Source: JAVBLQ01 sp031553435
GTDB lineage: Bacteria > Bacteroidota > Bacteroidia > Bacteroidales > Azobacteroidaceae
Reading direction: 5' to 3'
Assembly (NCBI GenBank): GCA_031553435.1
Contig: JAVBLQ010000003.1
Span: 24,534 to 88,533, forward strand
Length of the DNA stretch: 64,000 bases
Position 1 is the first letter of the stretch, and each line of letters starts with the position of its first letter. This document shows positions 34,140-42,801 of this stretch, piece by piece. The translations under genes were made by a program, and so were the position numbers. A model generated the notes under the pieces. The model ran no database searches and was not told where the DNA came from. It saw only the letters and a program-made list of their open reading frames with translations.

Positions 34140-35750
34140 TTATTTTTCGGTATTTTTTATTGTGGCTTCAACAAAACTCATGAATAATGGGTTCGGGTTA
34201 ACAACCGTACTGTTATATTCCGGATGGAATTGAACGCCGATAAACCATTTAAGTGAAGGTATTTCAATTATCTCAACCAGATCTGTATCAGGATTAAAAC
34301 CTGCACATTTTAAACCTTTGGATGAAAATTCTTCTTTGTATTTGTTATTGAATTCAAAGCGGTGGCGATGTCTTTCCCTGATCAAATCTTTTTTGTAGAT
34401 TTTGTAAGCCAAAGATTCTTTTGTTATCCGGCAATCGTAAGCGCCTAAACGCATAGAACCTCCCATTTCCGTAACGCCTTTTTGTTCTTCCATCAAATCA
34501 ATGACTTTGTGTGGGGTCTTCGTATCCATTTCGGTCGAATTCGCATCTTTTAAACCAAGTACATTGCGGGCAAATTCAATGACCATACATTGCATTCCGA
34601 GACATATACCTAAAGTCGGAATATCATTTTCTCTGGCATATTTGATTGCGGAGAATTTTCCTTCAATGCCTCTTTGTCCGAAACCCGGAGCAATCAGAAT
34701 GCCATCCAGGTCTTTTAATTTTTCCTGGATATTTTCGTCATTCAAATCTTCGGATTGGATAAACCTCAGGTCTAATTTTCTATGATGGTAAGTGGCTGCC
34801 TGTAAGAGAGATTCGTTGATCGATTTATAGGCATCCGGCAATTCTACATATTTCCCAACCAAACCGATTCTGATAGTTTGAGTCGCTGTATGTTTAAGGT
34901 TCAAGAATTCTTTCCAGTTTTTCATTTCCGGTTTTTTCCCGACCTTCAGTCCCATTTTTCTCAAGACGATTTCTTCCATTTCCTGTTTGGCCATCACCAA
35001 AGGAACTTCATAAATAGTTGGGACATCATATGATTGAACCACAGCATTTTCCTCCACATTACAAAACAAGGCCACTTTGCTGCAAATCTCAGGGCTTAGT
35101 TCACGCTCTGTGCGCAAAACCAAGATATCCGGTTGAACTCCCTGTTCTTGCAGTTGTTTAACGGAATGTTGTGTAGGTTTTGTTTTAACTTCTTTTGCAG
35201 CAGCAATATACGGCACATAAGTTAAATGAACGCATAAACAGTTTTTACCTAATTCCCAACGTAATTGGCGAACACTTTCAATGAAGGGAAGTGATTCGAT
35301 ATCACCAACAGTACCTCCTATTTCTGTGATAACAAAATCAAATTTATATTTACTCCCTAAAAGCTTGATATTCCGCTTGATTTCATCTGTAATATGAGGT
35401 ATTACCTGAACTGTTTTACCTAAATAATCTCCGCGTCTTTCTTTATTGATGACACTTTGATAAATGCGTCCGGTGGTAATATTATTTGCTTTTGTAGTAG
35501 GAACATTCAAAAAACGTTCATAGTGACCCAGATCTAAGTCGGCTTCGTGCCCATCTTCGGTCACATAACATTCTCCATGCTCATAAGGATTGAGTGTCCC
35601 CGGATCAATATTTATGTATGGATCAAACTTTTGAATGGATACGCTATAACCTCTTGCCTGTAATAATTTTCCTAAAGAAGCTGCAATAATGCCTTTTCCC
35701 AAGGATGATATAACACCTCCGGTAACGAAGATATATCTTGTTTCTCCCAC
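34140..35750 (-). CDS. pyrG: CTP synthase
   Basis: Makes CTP from UTP, ATP and glutamine, 536 residues, the expected length. The synthetase domain begins with IFVTGGVISSLGKGIIAASLG (P-loop-like) and contains FDPYINIDPGTLNPYEHGE and IGGTVGDIESLPF. The glutamine amidotransferase domain has GFGQRG near residue 355, the nucleophile Cys in GICLGMQCMVIEF near 385, and HPEYNST near the end with the catalytic His and Glu. A -7 box (TACTTTTG) is 39 bases upstream. First gene of the pyrG-yidC operon. Confidence 0.97.
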   Translation of the reverse strand: MGETRYIFVTGGVISSLGKGIIAASLGKLLQARGYSVSIQKFDPYINIDPGTLNPYEHGECYVTEDGHEADLDLGHYERFLNVPTTKANNITTGRIYQSVINKERRGDYLGKTVQVIPHITDEIKRNIKLLGSKYKFDFVITEIGGTVGDIESLPFIESVRQLRWELGKNCLCVHLTYVPYIAAAKEVKTKPTQHSVKQLQEQGVQPDILVLRTERELSPEICSKVALFCNVEENAVVQSYDVPTIYEVPLVMAKQEMEEIVLRKMGLKVGKKPEMKNWKEFLNLKHTATQTIRIGLVGKYVELPDAYKSINESLLQAATYHHRKLDLRFIQSEDLNDENIQEKLKDLDGILIAPGFGQRGIEGKFSAIKYARENDIPTLGICLGMQCMVIEFARNVLGLKDANSTEMDTKTPHKVIDLMEEQKGVTEMGGSMRLGAYDCRITKESLAYKIYKKDLIRERHRHRFEFNNKYKEEFSSKGLKCAGFNPDTDLVEIIEIPSLKWFIGVQFHPEYNSTVVNPNPLFMSFVEATIKNTEK

Positions 35751-35788
35751 GATTTTCAGTTGATTAGTATTAATAAATAAAAAACACG

Positions 35789-35796
35789 CAAAAGTA
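35789..35796 (-). promoter_or_regulatory. -7 box of pyrG-yidC
   Basis: TACTTTTG on the minus strand, 39 bases before the pyrG ATG. Confidence 0.5.
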
Positions 35797-35930
35797 CAAT
35801 TATTTCATGAATAACCCAAGTCCACTTCTTATTGCAATTCGTTAAAAAATGTAATATATTTTTGAAGACTCAATATTGATCTGTATTTTCGCGTAAGAAA
35901 TATAACAACCTGCTAATATATCAATTCCCA

Positions 35931-37232
35931 ATGAAGATAAAAATTATCATAATTTTATTATCTCTTGTTTTTTCTTTTGGATTATTTTCAAAAATATATG
36001 CTCAAAGCGATTTCAAACAGGAATCGTACATTTTATATTTAGATTCGGTATTGGGAAGGAGTGATGATACTATTGTGAATCCTCTATTCTTACCGGCTGT
36101 ATTTACTGGAAAAATATTACCTGATCAAATGATTTTTTACAGTCCGATTAACAAAAAAGATAGTATTGATTATGGATTTCCTGTTTACAAGAATCAACTG
36201 TTTGAGGATAAAATTTATATCAATGAGATGCAAAAAAAGGCTTACCATTATCTTGCCAGATATTACCCTGAATCGGTAAAATATATAGCCGCAGAACTGC
36301 CTAAAGATATTCCGCAAACAATGGAAATGAAAGTGAATCCGTACAGGGATCTTTTCAAAGTAGAGCCTCCCAGTAGTTACAACCATCAAAGAGGGCCAAG
36401 AAAGTTCATGCCTAAAATTCATAATTATAGAATTGCATTCGAACATTCTCTTCAGTTTTCTCAGAATTATATCTCGCCCAACTGGTACAAAGGCGGACAA
36501 AGTAACCTGAATTTACTGTCGTACAACAAGTTTTCCCACAAATATGAAAAAGGAAAGGTCAGCATTGAAAATAGGGTAGAATACAAACTAAGTATTTATA
36601 CATCTGCCACTGATTCATTGCGAAAATACAAAATAGGTGATGATGTTTTCGCTATCAACAGCAGTTATGGATATAAAGCATTCAATAAGTGGTACTATAC
36701 TATAAATGGCGCCTTCTGGACACAATTTTTCAATAATTATTACGAAAACAGAAATGATTTGAAAAGCGCTTCATTTTTATCCCCTCTCAACCTGAACATC
36801 GGTCTCGGGATGGAGTATAAACTGGAAAAGAAATTTAAAAATAATAAGTATAAAAAACTGAATGCAACAGCCAGTATTTCTCCTCTTTCATTCAACTACA
36901 GGTATATAAATGACCCTGCTGTCGACAGAAGTAAATATGGACTCAAACCAGGACAAAAAGCGCTGAGTACTTTCGGGTCAAAAATTAACGCTACTATGCA
37001 ATTTGACTTTAACAGAAATGTTTCATGGATTTCTGAATTATATTATTTCACCAGTTATGAGAAAGTAGAGTCTGAATTCAGAAATACATTGAACATGGCG
37101 GTAAACAGATATTTTTCTACAAAAATCTATTGTAATGTCCGCTATGATGATAGCGTGAAAAAGAAAAATCCCGATGATTCTTATTTTCAATTTTATGAGG
37201 TTTTGAGTTTTGGGTTTAATTATAAATGGTAA
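35931..37232 (+). CDS. DUF3078 protein, probable outer-membrane beta barrel
   Basis: 433-residue exported protein with a signal peptide (MKIKIIIILLSLVFSFGLFSKIYAQ). The C-terminal 280 residues are alternating aromatic/polar strands typical of an outer-membrane barrel (NYISPNWYKGGQSNLNLLSYNKF, YELSIY-like strands, and the terminal FQFYEVLSFGFNYKW ending in an aromatic residue, a barrel-assembly signal). It fits the DUF3078 family. Function is unknown. The -7 region before it is weak (TATTTTCG near 35884). A hairpin with the conserved loop follows. Confidence 0.75.
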   Translation: MKIKIIIILLSLVFSFGLFSKIYAQSDFKQESYILYLDSVLGRSDDTIVNPLFLPAVFTGKILPDQMIFYSPINKKDSIDYGFPVYKNQLFEDKIYINEMQKKAYHYLARYYPESVKYIAAELPKDIPQTMEMKVNPYRDLFKVEPPSSYNHQRGPRKFMPKIHNYRIAFEHSLQFSQNYISPNWYKGGQSNLNLLSYNKFSHKYEKGKVSIENRVEYKLSIYTSATDSLRKYKIGDDVFAINSSYGYKAFNKWYYTINGAFWTQFFNNYYENRNDLKSASFLSPLNLNIGLGMEYKLEKKFKNNKYKKLNATASISPLSFNYRYINDPAVDRSKYGLKPGQKALSTFGSKINATMQFDFNRNVSWISELYYFTSYEKVESEFRNTLNMAVNRYFSTKIYCNVRYDDSVKKKNPDDSYFQFYEVLSFGFNYKW

Positions 37233-37249
37233 ATTTCGCGTTATACGTT

Positions 37250-37265
37250 TTGTTGTGCGTAAGCC
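37250..37265 (-). repeat. Conserved 16-nt loop element (copy 3, opposite orientation)
   Basis: The minus strand reads GGCTTACGCACAACAA, one base from the loop at 9647. Flanks TATATGTTT and AAACGTATA can pair, allowing one G-T pair, and TTTTAAG-like units extend to about 37300. It lies between the DUF3078 gene and the Rnf operon. Confidence 0.75.
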
Positions 37266-37346
37266 AAACATATAAGGTAAAACTTAAAACCTAAAACATT
37301 CATAGATTTCATTTTAAAAATTTAAACGTTTTCTCAAATTATTTTG

Positions 37347-37354
37347 TATTTTTG
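37347..37354 (+). promoter_or_regulatory. -7 box of the rseC-rnf operon
   Basis: TATTTTTG, 30 bases before the ATG at 37384. It supports that start over an in-frame TTG at 37363. Confidence 0.55.
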
Positions 37355-37383
37355 CACGCAATTTGCAATGTCAAGATTACAAT

Positions 37384-37782
37384 ATGAATCAAATTATGGA
37401 ACATAAAGGTGTCATTTTGAAGTTAACCGATGATACTATATATGTTCAAATCAAACAAGTTTCGGCGTGCAGTGATTGTCATGCAAAAGCTGTTTGCAGT
37501 ATGGCCGATGCAAAAGAAAAAATTATAGAAATTCCATCTGACAAAGGAAATTACTCTATAGGAGAAGAAGTCACCATCATAGGAAAAACATCTATGGGAT
37601 TGAAAGCTGTTTTATTTGCATTTGTAATACCTCTGATTTTGATTTTATTCACTTTATTTATTTTTAAAAATGAAGGAATAGCAAGTGTTATTTCTCTGAT
37701 GTTGCTTGTTGTCTATTATTTGGCATTATATTTATTAAGGAATTGGTTCAAAAAGAAATTTACATTTGAAATTAGAAGATAA
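37384..37782 (+). CDS. RseC/SoxR-reducing-system family protein
   Basis: 132-residue inner-membrane protein of the RseC family. The N-terminal cytosolic part has CSDCHAKAVCSM, a CxxC...C cysteine set that may hold a metal cluster, followed by two hydrophobic helices (LKAVLFAFVIPLILILFTLFIF and IASVISLMLLVVYYLALYLL). In other bacteria RseC-like proteins work with Rsx/Rnf complexes to keep SoxR reduced. Here it leads the rnf operon and ends one base before rnfB, supporting a role in assembly or function of the Rnf complex rather than in SoxR control. Confidence 0.85.
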   Translation: MNQIMEHKGVILKLTDDTIYVQIKQVSACSDCHAKAVCSMADAKEKIIEIPSDKGNYSIGEEVTIIGKTSMGLKAVLFAFVIPLILILFTLFIFKNEGIASVISLMLLVVYYLALYLLRNWFKKKFTFEIRR

Positions 37783-38613
37783 ATGGATTTTATTTTATTC
37801 GCTTTTGCATCTTTAGGCACAATAGGCTCTGTCAGTGCGATAGTGCTTTACATAGCTTCAAAAAAATTTGAAGTTTATGAAGATCCTAAAATAGCGGAAA
37901 TTCAGGATTCGCTTCCGGCAGCCAACTGTGGCGGATGCGGATTTCCAGGTTGTGCAGGGTTTGCAGCAGCATGTGCGAAGTCTGATTCACTGGATGACTT
38001 GTATTGTCCGGTCGGAGGTTCGGAAACAATGACAAAGATTGCCGGAATTTTAGGCAAAACAGTTGTTGCTGCTACTCCCATGGTAGCAGTAGTTCGTTGT
38101 AACGGTTCCTGTGCAAACAGAACTCAAACGAATATATACGATGGTGCAAGTACCTGTGCTATAGCCTCTTCACTTTATGGAGGAGAAACCGGGTGCTCTT
38201 ACGGGTGTCTGAGCATGGGCGATTGTGTAAAAGTATGTCCGTTTGACGCCATTCATATGAATCCTGAAACAAATCTTCCTGAAGTGGATGATGAAAAATG
38301 CACTGCCTGTAAAGCCTGTGTAAAAGCTTGTCCTAAACTACTCATTCAATTGAGAAAAAAAGGCCCTAAATCCAGGAGAATTTATGTGAATTGCATGAAT
38401 AAAGATAAAGGAGCTGCTGCCAAAAAGGCTTGTAGTGTGGCTTGTATTGCATGTTCCAAATGTCAGAAAGCCTGTCCTTTTGAAGCAATTACCATTGAGA
38501 ATAATCTGGCGTATATAAATGATGATAAATGCCGTTTATGCCGTAAATGCGTAAATGAGTGTCCGACATCTGCGATTGTTGAACTTAATTTTCCACTTTC
38601 AACTTTCAATTAA
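37783..38613 (+). CDS. rnfB: Rnf complex subunit B, ferredoxin-type
   Basis: Entry point for electrons from ferredoxin into the Rnf Na+/H+-translocating complex, 276 residues. N-terminal membrane anchor (ILFAFASLGTIGSVSAIVLYIAS), then the specific cluster motif CGGCGFPGCAGFAAAC near residue 47. The C-terminal part has repeated 4Fe-4S motifs: CSYGCLSMGDCVKVCP, CTACKACVKACP, CSVACIACSKCQKACP and CRLCRKCVNECP. That gives about five clusters, as in anaerobic bacterial RnfB. The last residues (NFPLSTFN) are encoded by an intergenic-type repeat. It is 6 bases from rnfC. Confidence 0.95.
   Translation: MDFILFAFASLGTIGSVSAIVLYIASKKFEVYEDPKIAEIQDSLPAANCGGCGFPGCAGFAAACAKSDSLDDLYCPVGGSETMTKIAGILGKTVVAATPMVAVVRCNGSCANRTQTNIYDGASTCAIASSLYGGETGCSYGCLSMGDCVKVCPFDAIHMNPETNLPEVDDEKCTACKACVKACPKLLIQLRKKGPKSRRIYVNCMNKDKGAAAKKACSVACIACSKCQKACPFEAITIENNLAYINDDKCRLCRKCVNECPTSAIVELNFPLSTFN
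38587..38612 (+). repeat. Repeat half-element translated as the RnfB C-terminus
   Basis: AATTTTCCACTTTCAACTTTC resembles the complement of the repeat arm at 61966 (GTGGAAAATTGAAAG). It encodes NFPLSTFN and the stop. No inverted partner follows. Confidence 0.55.
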
Positions 38614-38619
38614 ATAGTT

Positions 38620-39951
38620 ATGCTAAAAACATTCAGAATCGGAGGAATCCATCCTCCTGAAAATAAAATATCAGCAGGAAAGTGTATCGAAAAAATTCCT
38701 CTTCCCAAACAGGCATTCATATCTTTGAGCCAGCATATAGGCGCCCCAGCACAAGTTGTTGTCCAAAAAGGAGATGAAGTGAAGGTCGGAACACTGATTG
38801 CGAAGTCCAGCGGATTTATTTCCGCAAACATCCATTCGCCATTTTCTGGAAAAGTATCTAAAATTGAAGACATTATAGATTCATCGGGTTATAAACGTCC
38901 AGCCATTATTATTGATGTGGAAGGTGATGTTTGGGAGGAAAATATTGATACATCCGACGAAATCTTAAATGTATGCACGCTTTCATCCAAGGAAATCATG
39001 GAAAAGATTTCGGCTGCGGGAATTGTGGGTATGGGAGGAGCAACATTTCCTTCGCATGTCAAACTTTCACCGCCTCCGGGAAGTAAAGCGGAAGTATTGA
39101 TTATCAACGCCGTAGAATGTGAACCTTACCTTACATCCGATCATGCTTTGATGCTCGAAAAAAGCAATGAAATTATGATTGGCGTAAACATTCTGATGAA
39201 AGCCGTCAATATTGAAAAAGCTATCATTGGCATTGAAAATAATAAAAAGGATGCGATTGCTTTGCTTACCGAAGTTGCTCAAAAATTTCCGGGAATAGAA
39301 GTTGTCACTTTAAAAACACAATATCCTCAGGGAGGAGAAAAGCAGCTGATAGATGCGCTGTTAAAAATACAAATTTCAAGCGGAACTTTACCAATATCAG
39401 CTGGAGCAATTGTTCAAAATGTGGGAACAGCTTTTGCCGTATACGAAGCCGTACAAAAAAACAAACCATTGATTGAAAGAGTGGTTACCGTTACCGGGAA
39501 AAAAGTAAAAAAACCATGCAACGTGTTGGCCAGGATAGGAACTCCGATTCGTGATTTGATTGACTTTGCAGGAGGTTTACCTGAAGATACCGGAAAAATT
39601 ATCGGTGGAGGCCCGATGATGGGAAAAGCATTGGTAAATACGGATGTTCCGGTCACTAAAGGAAGTTCGGGTATATTGCTCATGCCGTCATTGGAGTCAC
39701 AACGTAAGGAAATGAGGAATTGTATCCGTTGTGCCAAATGTGTCAACGTCTGTCCTATGGGCTTGGTTCCCAGTTTTTTAATGAACGTAACAGAAAATAA
39801 TGCCTGGGATTTGGCCGAAAAAGACAGGATTGTCGATTGCATCGAATGCGGATCGTGCAGCTATGTTTGTCCGGCCAACAGACCATTGTTAGACTATATC
39901 AGATTGGGAAAAGGCAAAGTGATGACAATAATCAGAAACAGGAAATCATAA
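38620..39951 (+). CDS. rnfC: Rnf complex subunit C, NADH/ferredoxin module
   Basis: Peripheral subunit that exchanges electrons with NAD, 443 residues. The N-terminal barrel-sandwich segment includes GGIHPPENKISAGKC and HIGAPAQVVVQKGDEV. The flavin/NADH-binding Rossmann-like domain has GAGGATFPSH-type sequence (GMGGATFPSHVKLSPP) near residue 140 and AVECEPYLTSDHALM. Two 4Fe-4S motifs are near the C-terminus: CIRCAKCVNVCPMGL and CIECGSCSYVCPANRP. The protein lacks the long alanine/lysine-rich tail of enterobacterial RnfC. It ends 1 base before rnfD. Confidence 0.95.
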   Translation: MLKTFRIGGIHPPENKISAGKCIEKIPLPKQAFISLSQHIGAPAQVVVQKGDEVKVGTLIAKSSGFISANIHSPFSGKVSKIEDIIDSSGYKRPAIIIDVEGDVWEENIDTSDEILNVCTLSSKEIMEKISAAGIVGMGGATFPSHVKLSPPPGSKAEVLIINAVECEPYLTSDHALMLEKSNEIMIGVNILMKAVNIEKAIIGIENNKKDAIALLTEVAQKFPGIEVVTLKTQYPQGGEKQLIDALLKIQISSGTLPISAGAIVQNVGTAFAVYEAVQKNKPLIERVVTVTGKKVKKPCNVLARIGTPIRDLIDFAGGLPEDTGKIIGGGPMMGKALVNTDVPVTKGSSGILLMPSLESQRKEMRNCIRCAKCVNVCPMGLVPSFLMNVTENNAWDLAEKDRIVDCIECGSCSYVCPANRPLLDYIRLGKGKVMTIIRNRKS

Positions 39952-39952
39952 T

Positions 39953-40921
39953 ATGACAAAATTAATCATATCACCCTCTCCACACATACACAGTGGAGAT
40001 AGTATAGAAAAAAATATGTATGGCGTTTTGATTGCGCTCGTTCCGGCTTTTATCGTTTCATTGATATTTTTCGGATTGGGAGCTTTGATCGTCACTCTGG
40101 TATCTGTCGCTTCCTGCGTCCTTTTTGAATTTCTGATTCAAAAATATCTGATGAAGGTAAAACCGGCTATTACCGATGGTTCTGCAGCTTTAACCGGTGT
40201 TTTACTTGCTTTCAACCTGCCTTCCAATCTTCCGGTATGGATTATTGTTATTGGAGCTTTGGCTGCTATCGGTATCGGGAAATTATCATTCGGAGGTTTG
40301 GGAAATAATATCTTCAATCCGGCTTTGGTTGGACGTGTATTTCTTTTAATATCTTTCCCGGCACAAATGACGGTATGGCCTGAACCCGGCATGTTTCCCA
40401 TGCAATACACAGATGCAGCCACCGGAGCAACAGTTTTATCTATGATTAAAGGACATTTCGGACATCTTCCCTCCTATTCCGATTTATTTTTTGGTCAAAT
40501 GGGAGGAAGTTTAGGAGAAGTCAGTGCAATCGCCCTTATTTCAGGACTGATTTTTATGTTGTGGAAAAAGATCATTACCTGGCATATCCCGGTTTCCATT
40601 ATTGCCACTGTCATATTATTCACAGGAATAATGAATCTGATAGATCCTGAAGTTTATGTATCTCCTTTAATTCATTTATTGTCAGGAGGATTATTATTAG
40701 GAGCTATTTTTATGGCAACAGATTACGTCACATCTCCCATGTCGAAAAACGGAATGCTCATCTATGGAATGGGAATTGGTATTCTAACGTCTGTTATCCG
40801 TCTTTTCGGAGCCTATCCGGAAGGAATGTCTTTTGCCATACTGATTATGAACGCATTTACTCCGCTTATTAATTCTTATATCAAACCTAAAAGATTCGGG
40901 GAGGTTGTGAAAAATGGCTAA
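39953..40921 (+). CDS. rnfD: Rnf complex subunit D
   Basis: Integral membrane subunit of 322 residues with about 9-10 helices. It carries a covalent FMN in homologues, bound to the Thr of a (S/T)GAT motif; here DAATGATVLS near residue 165. GKLSFGGLGNNIFNPALVGRVFLLISFP is the family signature around residue 115. MATDYVTSPMSKNGMLIYG is near the C-terminus. It overlaps rnfG by 8 bases, so the two are translationally coupled. Confidence 0.94.
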   Translation: MTKLIISPSPHIHSGDSIEKNMYGVLIALVPAFIVSLIFFGLGALIVTLVSVASCVLFEFLIQKYLMKVKPAITDGSAALTGVLLAFNLPSNLPVWIIVIGALAAIGIGKLSFGGLGNNIFNPALVGRVFLLISFPAQMTVWPEPGMFPMQYTDAATGATVLSMIKGHFGHLPSYSDLFFGQMGGSLGEVSAIALISGLIFMLWKKIITWHIPVSIIATVILFTGIMNLIDPEVYVSPLIHLLSGGLLLGAIFMATDYVTSPMSKNGMLIYGMGIGILTSVIRLFGAYPEGMSFAILIMNAFTPLINSYIKPKRFGEVVKNG

Positions 40922-41525
40922 ACTTAAATCATCTTTAAAGAATATGTTTTTGTCGCTTACCATTATTTGTGTGGCATCAGCATCTATATTAGCAACTGTA
41001 AATCATTTCACAGTCGATCCGATTGAAAAAGCAAAAAAAGCAAAATTGGAAAATGCGATCAAACAAGTTGTTCCTGCATTCGATAATTCTCCATCGGAAG
41101 AATTTTATTATGGAACTACATCTGCCGGAGATTCTTTGAAAATTTATCCGGCCACTAAAGGCGGTTCAATTGTCGGATATGCAGTTGAAAGTCGCTCGAC
41201 GAAAGGTTTTAGCGGAGAAATTAAAGTCCTTGTCGGGTTTGATAAAAACGGCAATGTTTACAACTATGAAGTATTACAGCATGCTGAAACTCCGGGATTA
41301 GGATCTAAAATGAACGAATGGTTCAAGACGAATAAAAACAAGCAAAGTATAATTGGTAAAAACATATCAGGCAAAACATTGGCTGTTACGAAAGATGGCG
41401 GAAGCGTAGATGCAATTACAGCCGCAACCATTTCGTCCAGGGCTTTTCTGGAAGCTGTGAATCTGGCGTATGAGGCTTATTCGGGATCAAAAACAGATGG
41501 AACAACATCAGCAAGTACACATTAA
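40914..41525 (+). CDS. rnfG: Rnf complex subunit G
   Basis: Flavoprotein subunit of 203 residues with one N-terminal helix (MFLSLTIICVASASILATVNHF) and a periplasmic FMN-binding domain. In homologues FMN is linked to Thr in SGATxT; here the sequence is DAITAATISSRAF near residue 175. The Thr is kept but SG is replaced by TA. GGSIVGYAVESRSTKGFSGEI and HAETPGLGSKM are typical family segments. The last residues are low in complexity (SGSKTDGTTSASTH). Ends 10 bases before rnfE. Confidence 0.93.
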   Translation: MAKLKSSLKNMFLSLTIICVASASILATVNHFTVDPIEKAKKAKLENAIKQVVPAFDNSPSEEFYYGTTSAGDSLKIYPATKGGSIVGYAVESRSTKGFSGEIKVLVGFDKNGNVYNYEVLQHAETPGLGSKMNEWFKTNKNKQSIIGKNISGKTLAVTKDGGSVDAITAATISSRAFLEAVNLAYEAYSGSKTDGTTSASTH

Positions 41526-41535
41526 AAAAAGTGCA

Positions 41536-42123
41536 ATGAAAAAGAGTAAAATATTTATCAACGGGTTAATCACTGAAAACCCTATTTTCGTACTTCTATT
41601 GGGGATGTGTCCAACTTTGGGTACTACTTCGTCCGCTATCAACGGATTGAGTATGGGACTGGCAACTACTTTTGTTCTAACATGTTCAAATCTAGCCATT
41701 TCCATTTTGAAAAACTTAATTCCCGATCAGGTGCGAATTCCCGCATATATTGTAGTAATAGCCTCATTCGTAACTGTAGTACAGATGGTTATGGAAGCAT
41801 TTCTTCCTGCGCTGTATGACAGCTTAGGATTATTCATTCCTCTTATTGTTGTAAACTGTATTGTGCTGGGAAGAGCAGAATCATTTGCAGCTAAAAATGG
41901 CATATCCAATTCTATCTTTGATGGTTTAGGTATAGGCTTAGGCTTTTCATTGGCGCTTACATTGTTAGGCTCTGTCCGCGAATTTCTGGGTACAGGTAAG
42001 ATTTTTAGTTTATCGATTTATCCCGAATCTTTCGGATCTTTGATATTTGTTTTGGCTCCGGGAGCTTTTATTGCTTTGGGGTATTTGATTGCAATCATAA
42101 ACAAACTAAAAGTTAAAAACTAA
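41536..42123 (+). CDS. rnfE: Rnf complex subunit E
   Basis: Integral membrane subunit of 195 residues with six helices. Start at the ATG at 41536 (MKKSKIFINGL), since the frame upstream is inside rnfG. The motif LLGMCPTLGTTSSAINGLSMG near residue 22 includes the cysteine conserved in RnfA/RnfE pairs that coordinates an intramembrane iron centre, and VNCIVLGRAESFA near 105 supplies the second. The C-terminus (NKLKVKN) and stop codon are formed by the arm of an intergenic hairpin. Confidence 0.94.
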   Translation: MKKSKIFINGLITENPIFVLLLGMCPTLGTTSSAINGLSMGLATTFVLTCSNLAISILKNLIPDQVRIPAYIVVIASFVTVVQMVMEAFLPALYDSLGLFIPLIVVNCIVLGRAESFAAKNGISNSIFDGLGIGLGFSLALTLLGSVREFLGTGKIFSLSIYPESFGSLIFVLAPGAFIALGYLIAIINKLKVKN

Positions 42124-42190
42124 AAGTTAAAAATTTGGTTTATGCACAACAATATTAATTGTTCACTTTTAGTTTTTCACTTTTCACTTT
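42105..42190. repeat. Hairpin with conserved loop inside the rnf operon (copy 4)
   Basis: Left arm of ACTAAAAGTTAAAA units (42105-42133), loop GGTTTATGCACAACAA (42137-42152), right arm of TTCACTTTTAGTTT units (42162-42190). It overlaps the end of rnfE and precedes rnfA by 6 bases, so here the element lies within an operon. Confidence 0.8.
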
Positions 42191-42196
42191 AAGATT

Positions 42197-42769
42197 ATGG
42201 AATACATTTTAATATTCATCGCTGCCGTATTCGTCAATAATATTGTATTGGCGCAATTTTTAGGGATTTGCCCTTTTTTAGGTGTATCTAAAAAAGTAGA
42301 AACGGCTATCGGGATGTCGGCTGCAGTAGCATTTGTTATGACTATTGCAACAATAGCGACTTTTCTTGCTCAAAAATATGTGTTGGATGTATGGGATCTG
42401 AAATATATGCAAACCATCACATTTATTTTGATTATCGCAGCATTGGTGCAGTTGGTTGAAATTATATTGAAGAAAGTCTCCCCTGCCCTATATCAATCTT
42501 TAGGAGTATTTTTACCATTGATCACTACAAACTGCGCGATACTTGGAGTGGCCATCATTGTCATTCAAAAAGACTTTGACTTATTAACTTCTGTGGTTTA
42601 TGCTATTTCAACTGCCATAGGGTTTGGTCTGGCATTGGTTATATTTTCAGGTATCAGGGAACAACTGGCGTTAACCAATATCCCTAAAGGACTGAAAGGG
42701 ACTCCGATTGCATTGATTACAGCGGGATTATTGGCTATGGCATTTATGGGATTCAGTGGAATTGTTTAA
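42197..42769 (+). CDS. rnfA: Rnf complex subunit A
   Basis: Integral membrane subunit of 190 residues, six helices in inverted topology to RnfE. The motif VNNIVLAQFLGICPFLGVSKKVETAIGM near residue 15 and LITTNCAILGVAII near 105 carry the two conserved cysteines that bind the membrane iron centre between RnfA and RnfE. It completes the set rnfBCDGEA. It follows rnfE after a hairpin of about 70 bases and has no visible promoter, so expression depends on reading through the hairpin or on processing there. Confidence 0.95.
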   Translation: MEYILIFIAAVFVNNIVLAQFLGICPFLGVSKKVETAIGMSAAVAFVMTIATIATFLAQKYVLDVWDLKYMQTITFILIIAALVQLVEIILKKVSPALYQSLGVFLPLITTNCAILGVAIIVIQKDFDLLTSVVYAISTAIGFGLALVIFSGIREQLALTNIPKGLKGTPIALITAGLLAMAFMGFSGIV

Positions 42770-42801
42770 AAGCAGGGCAAAAAAATTATAACCAATAATT
42801 C

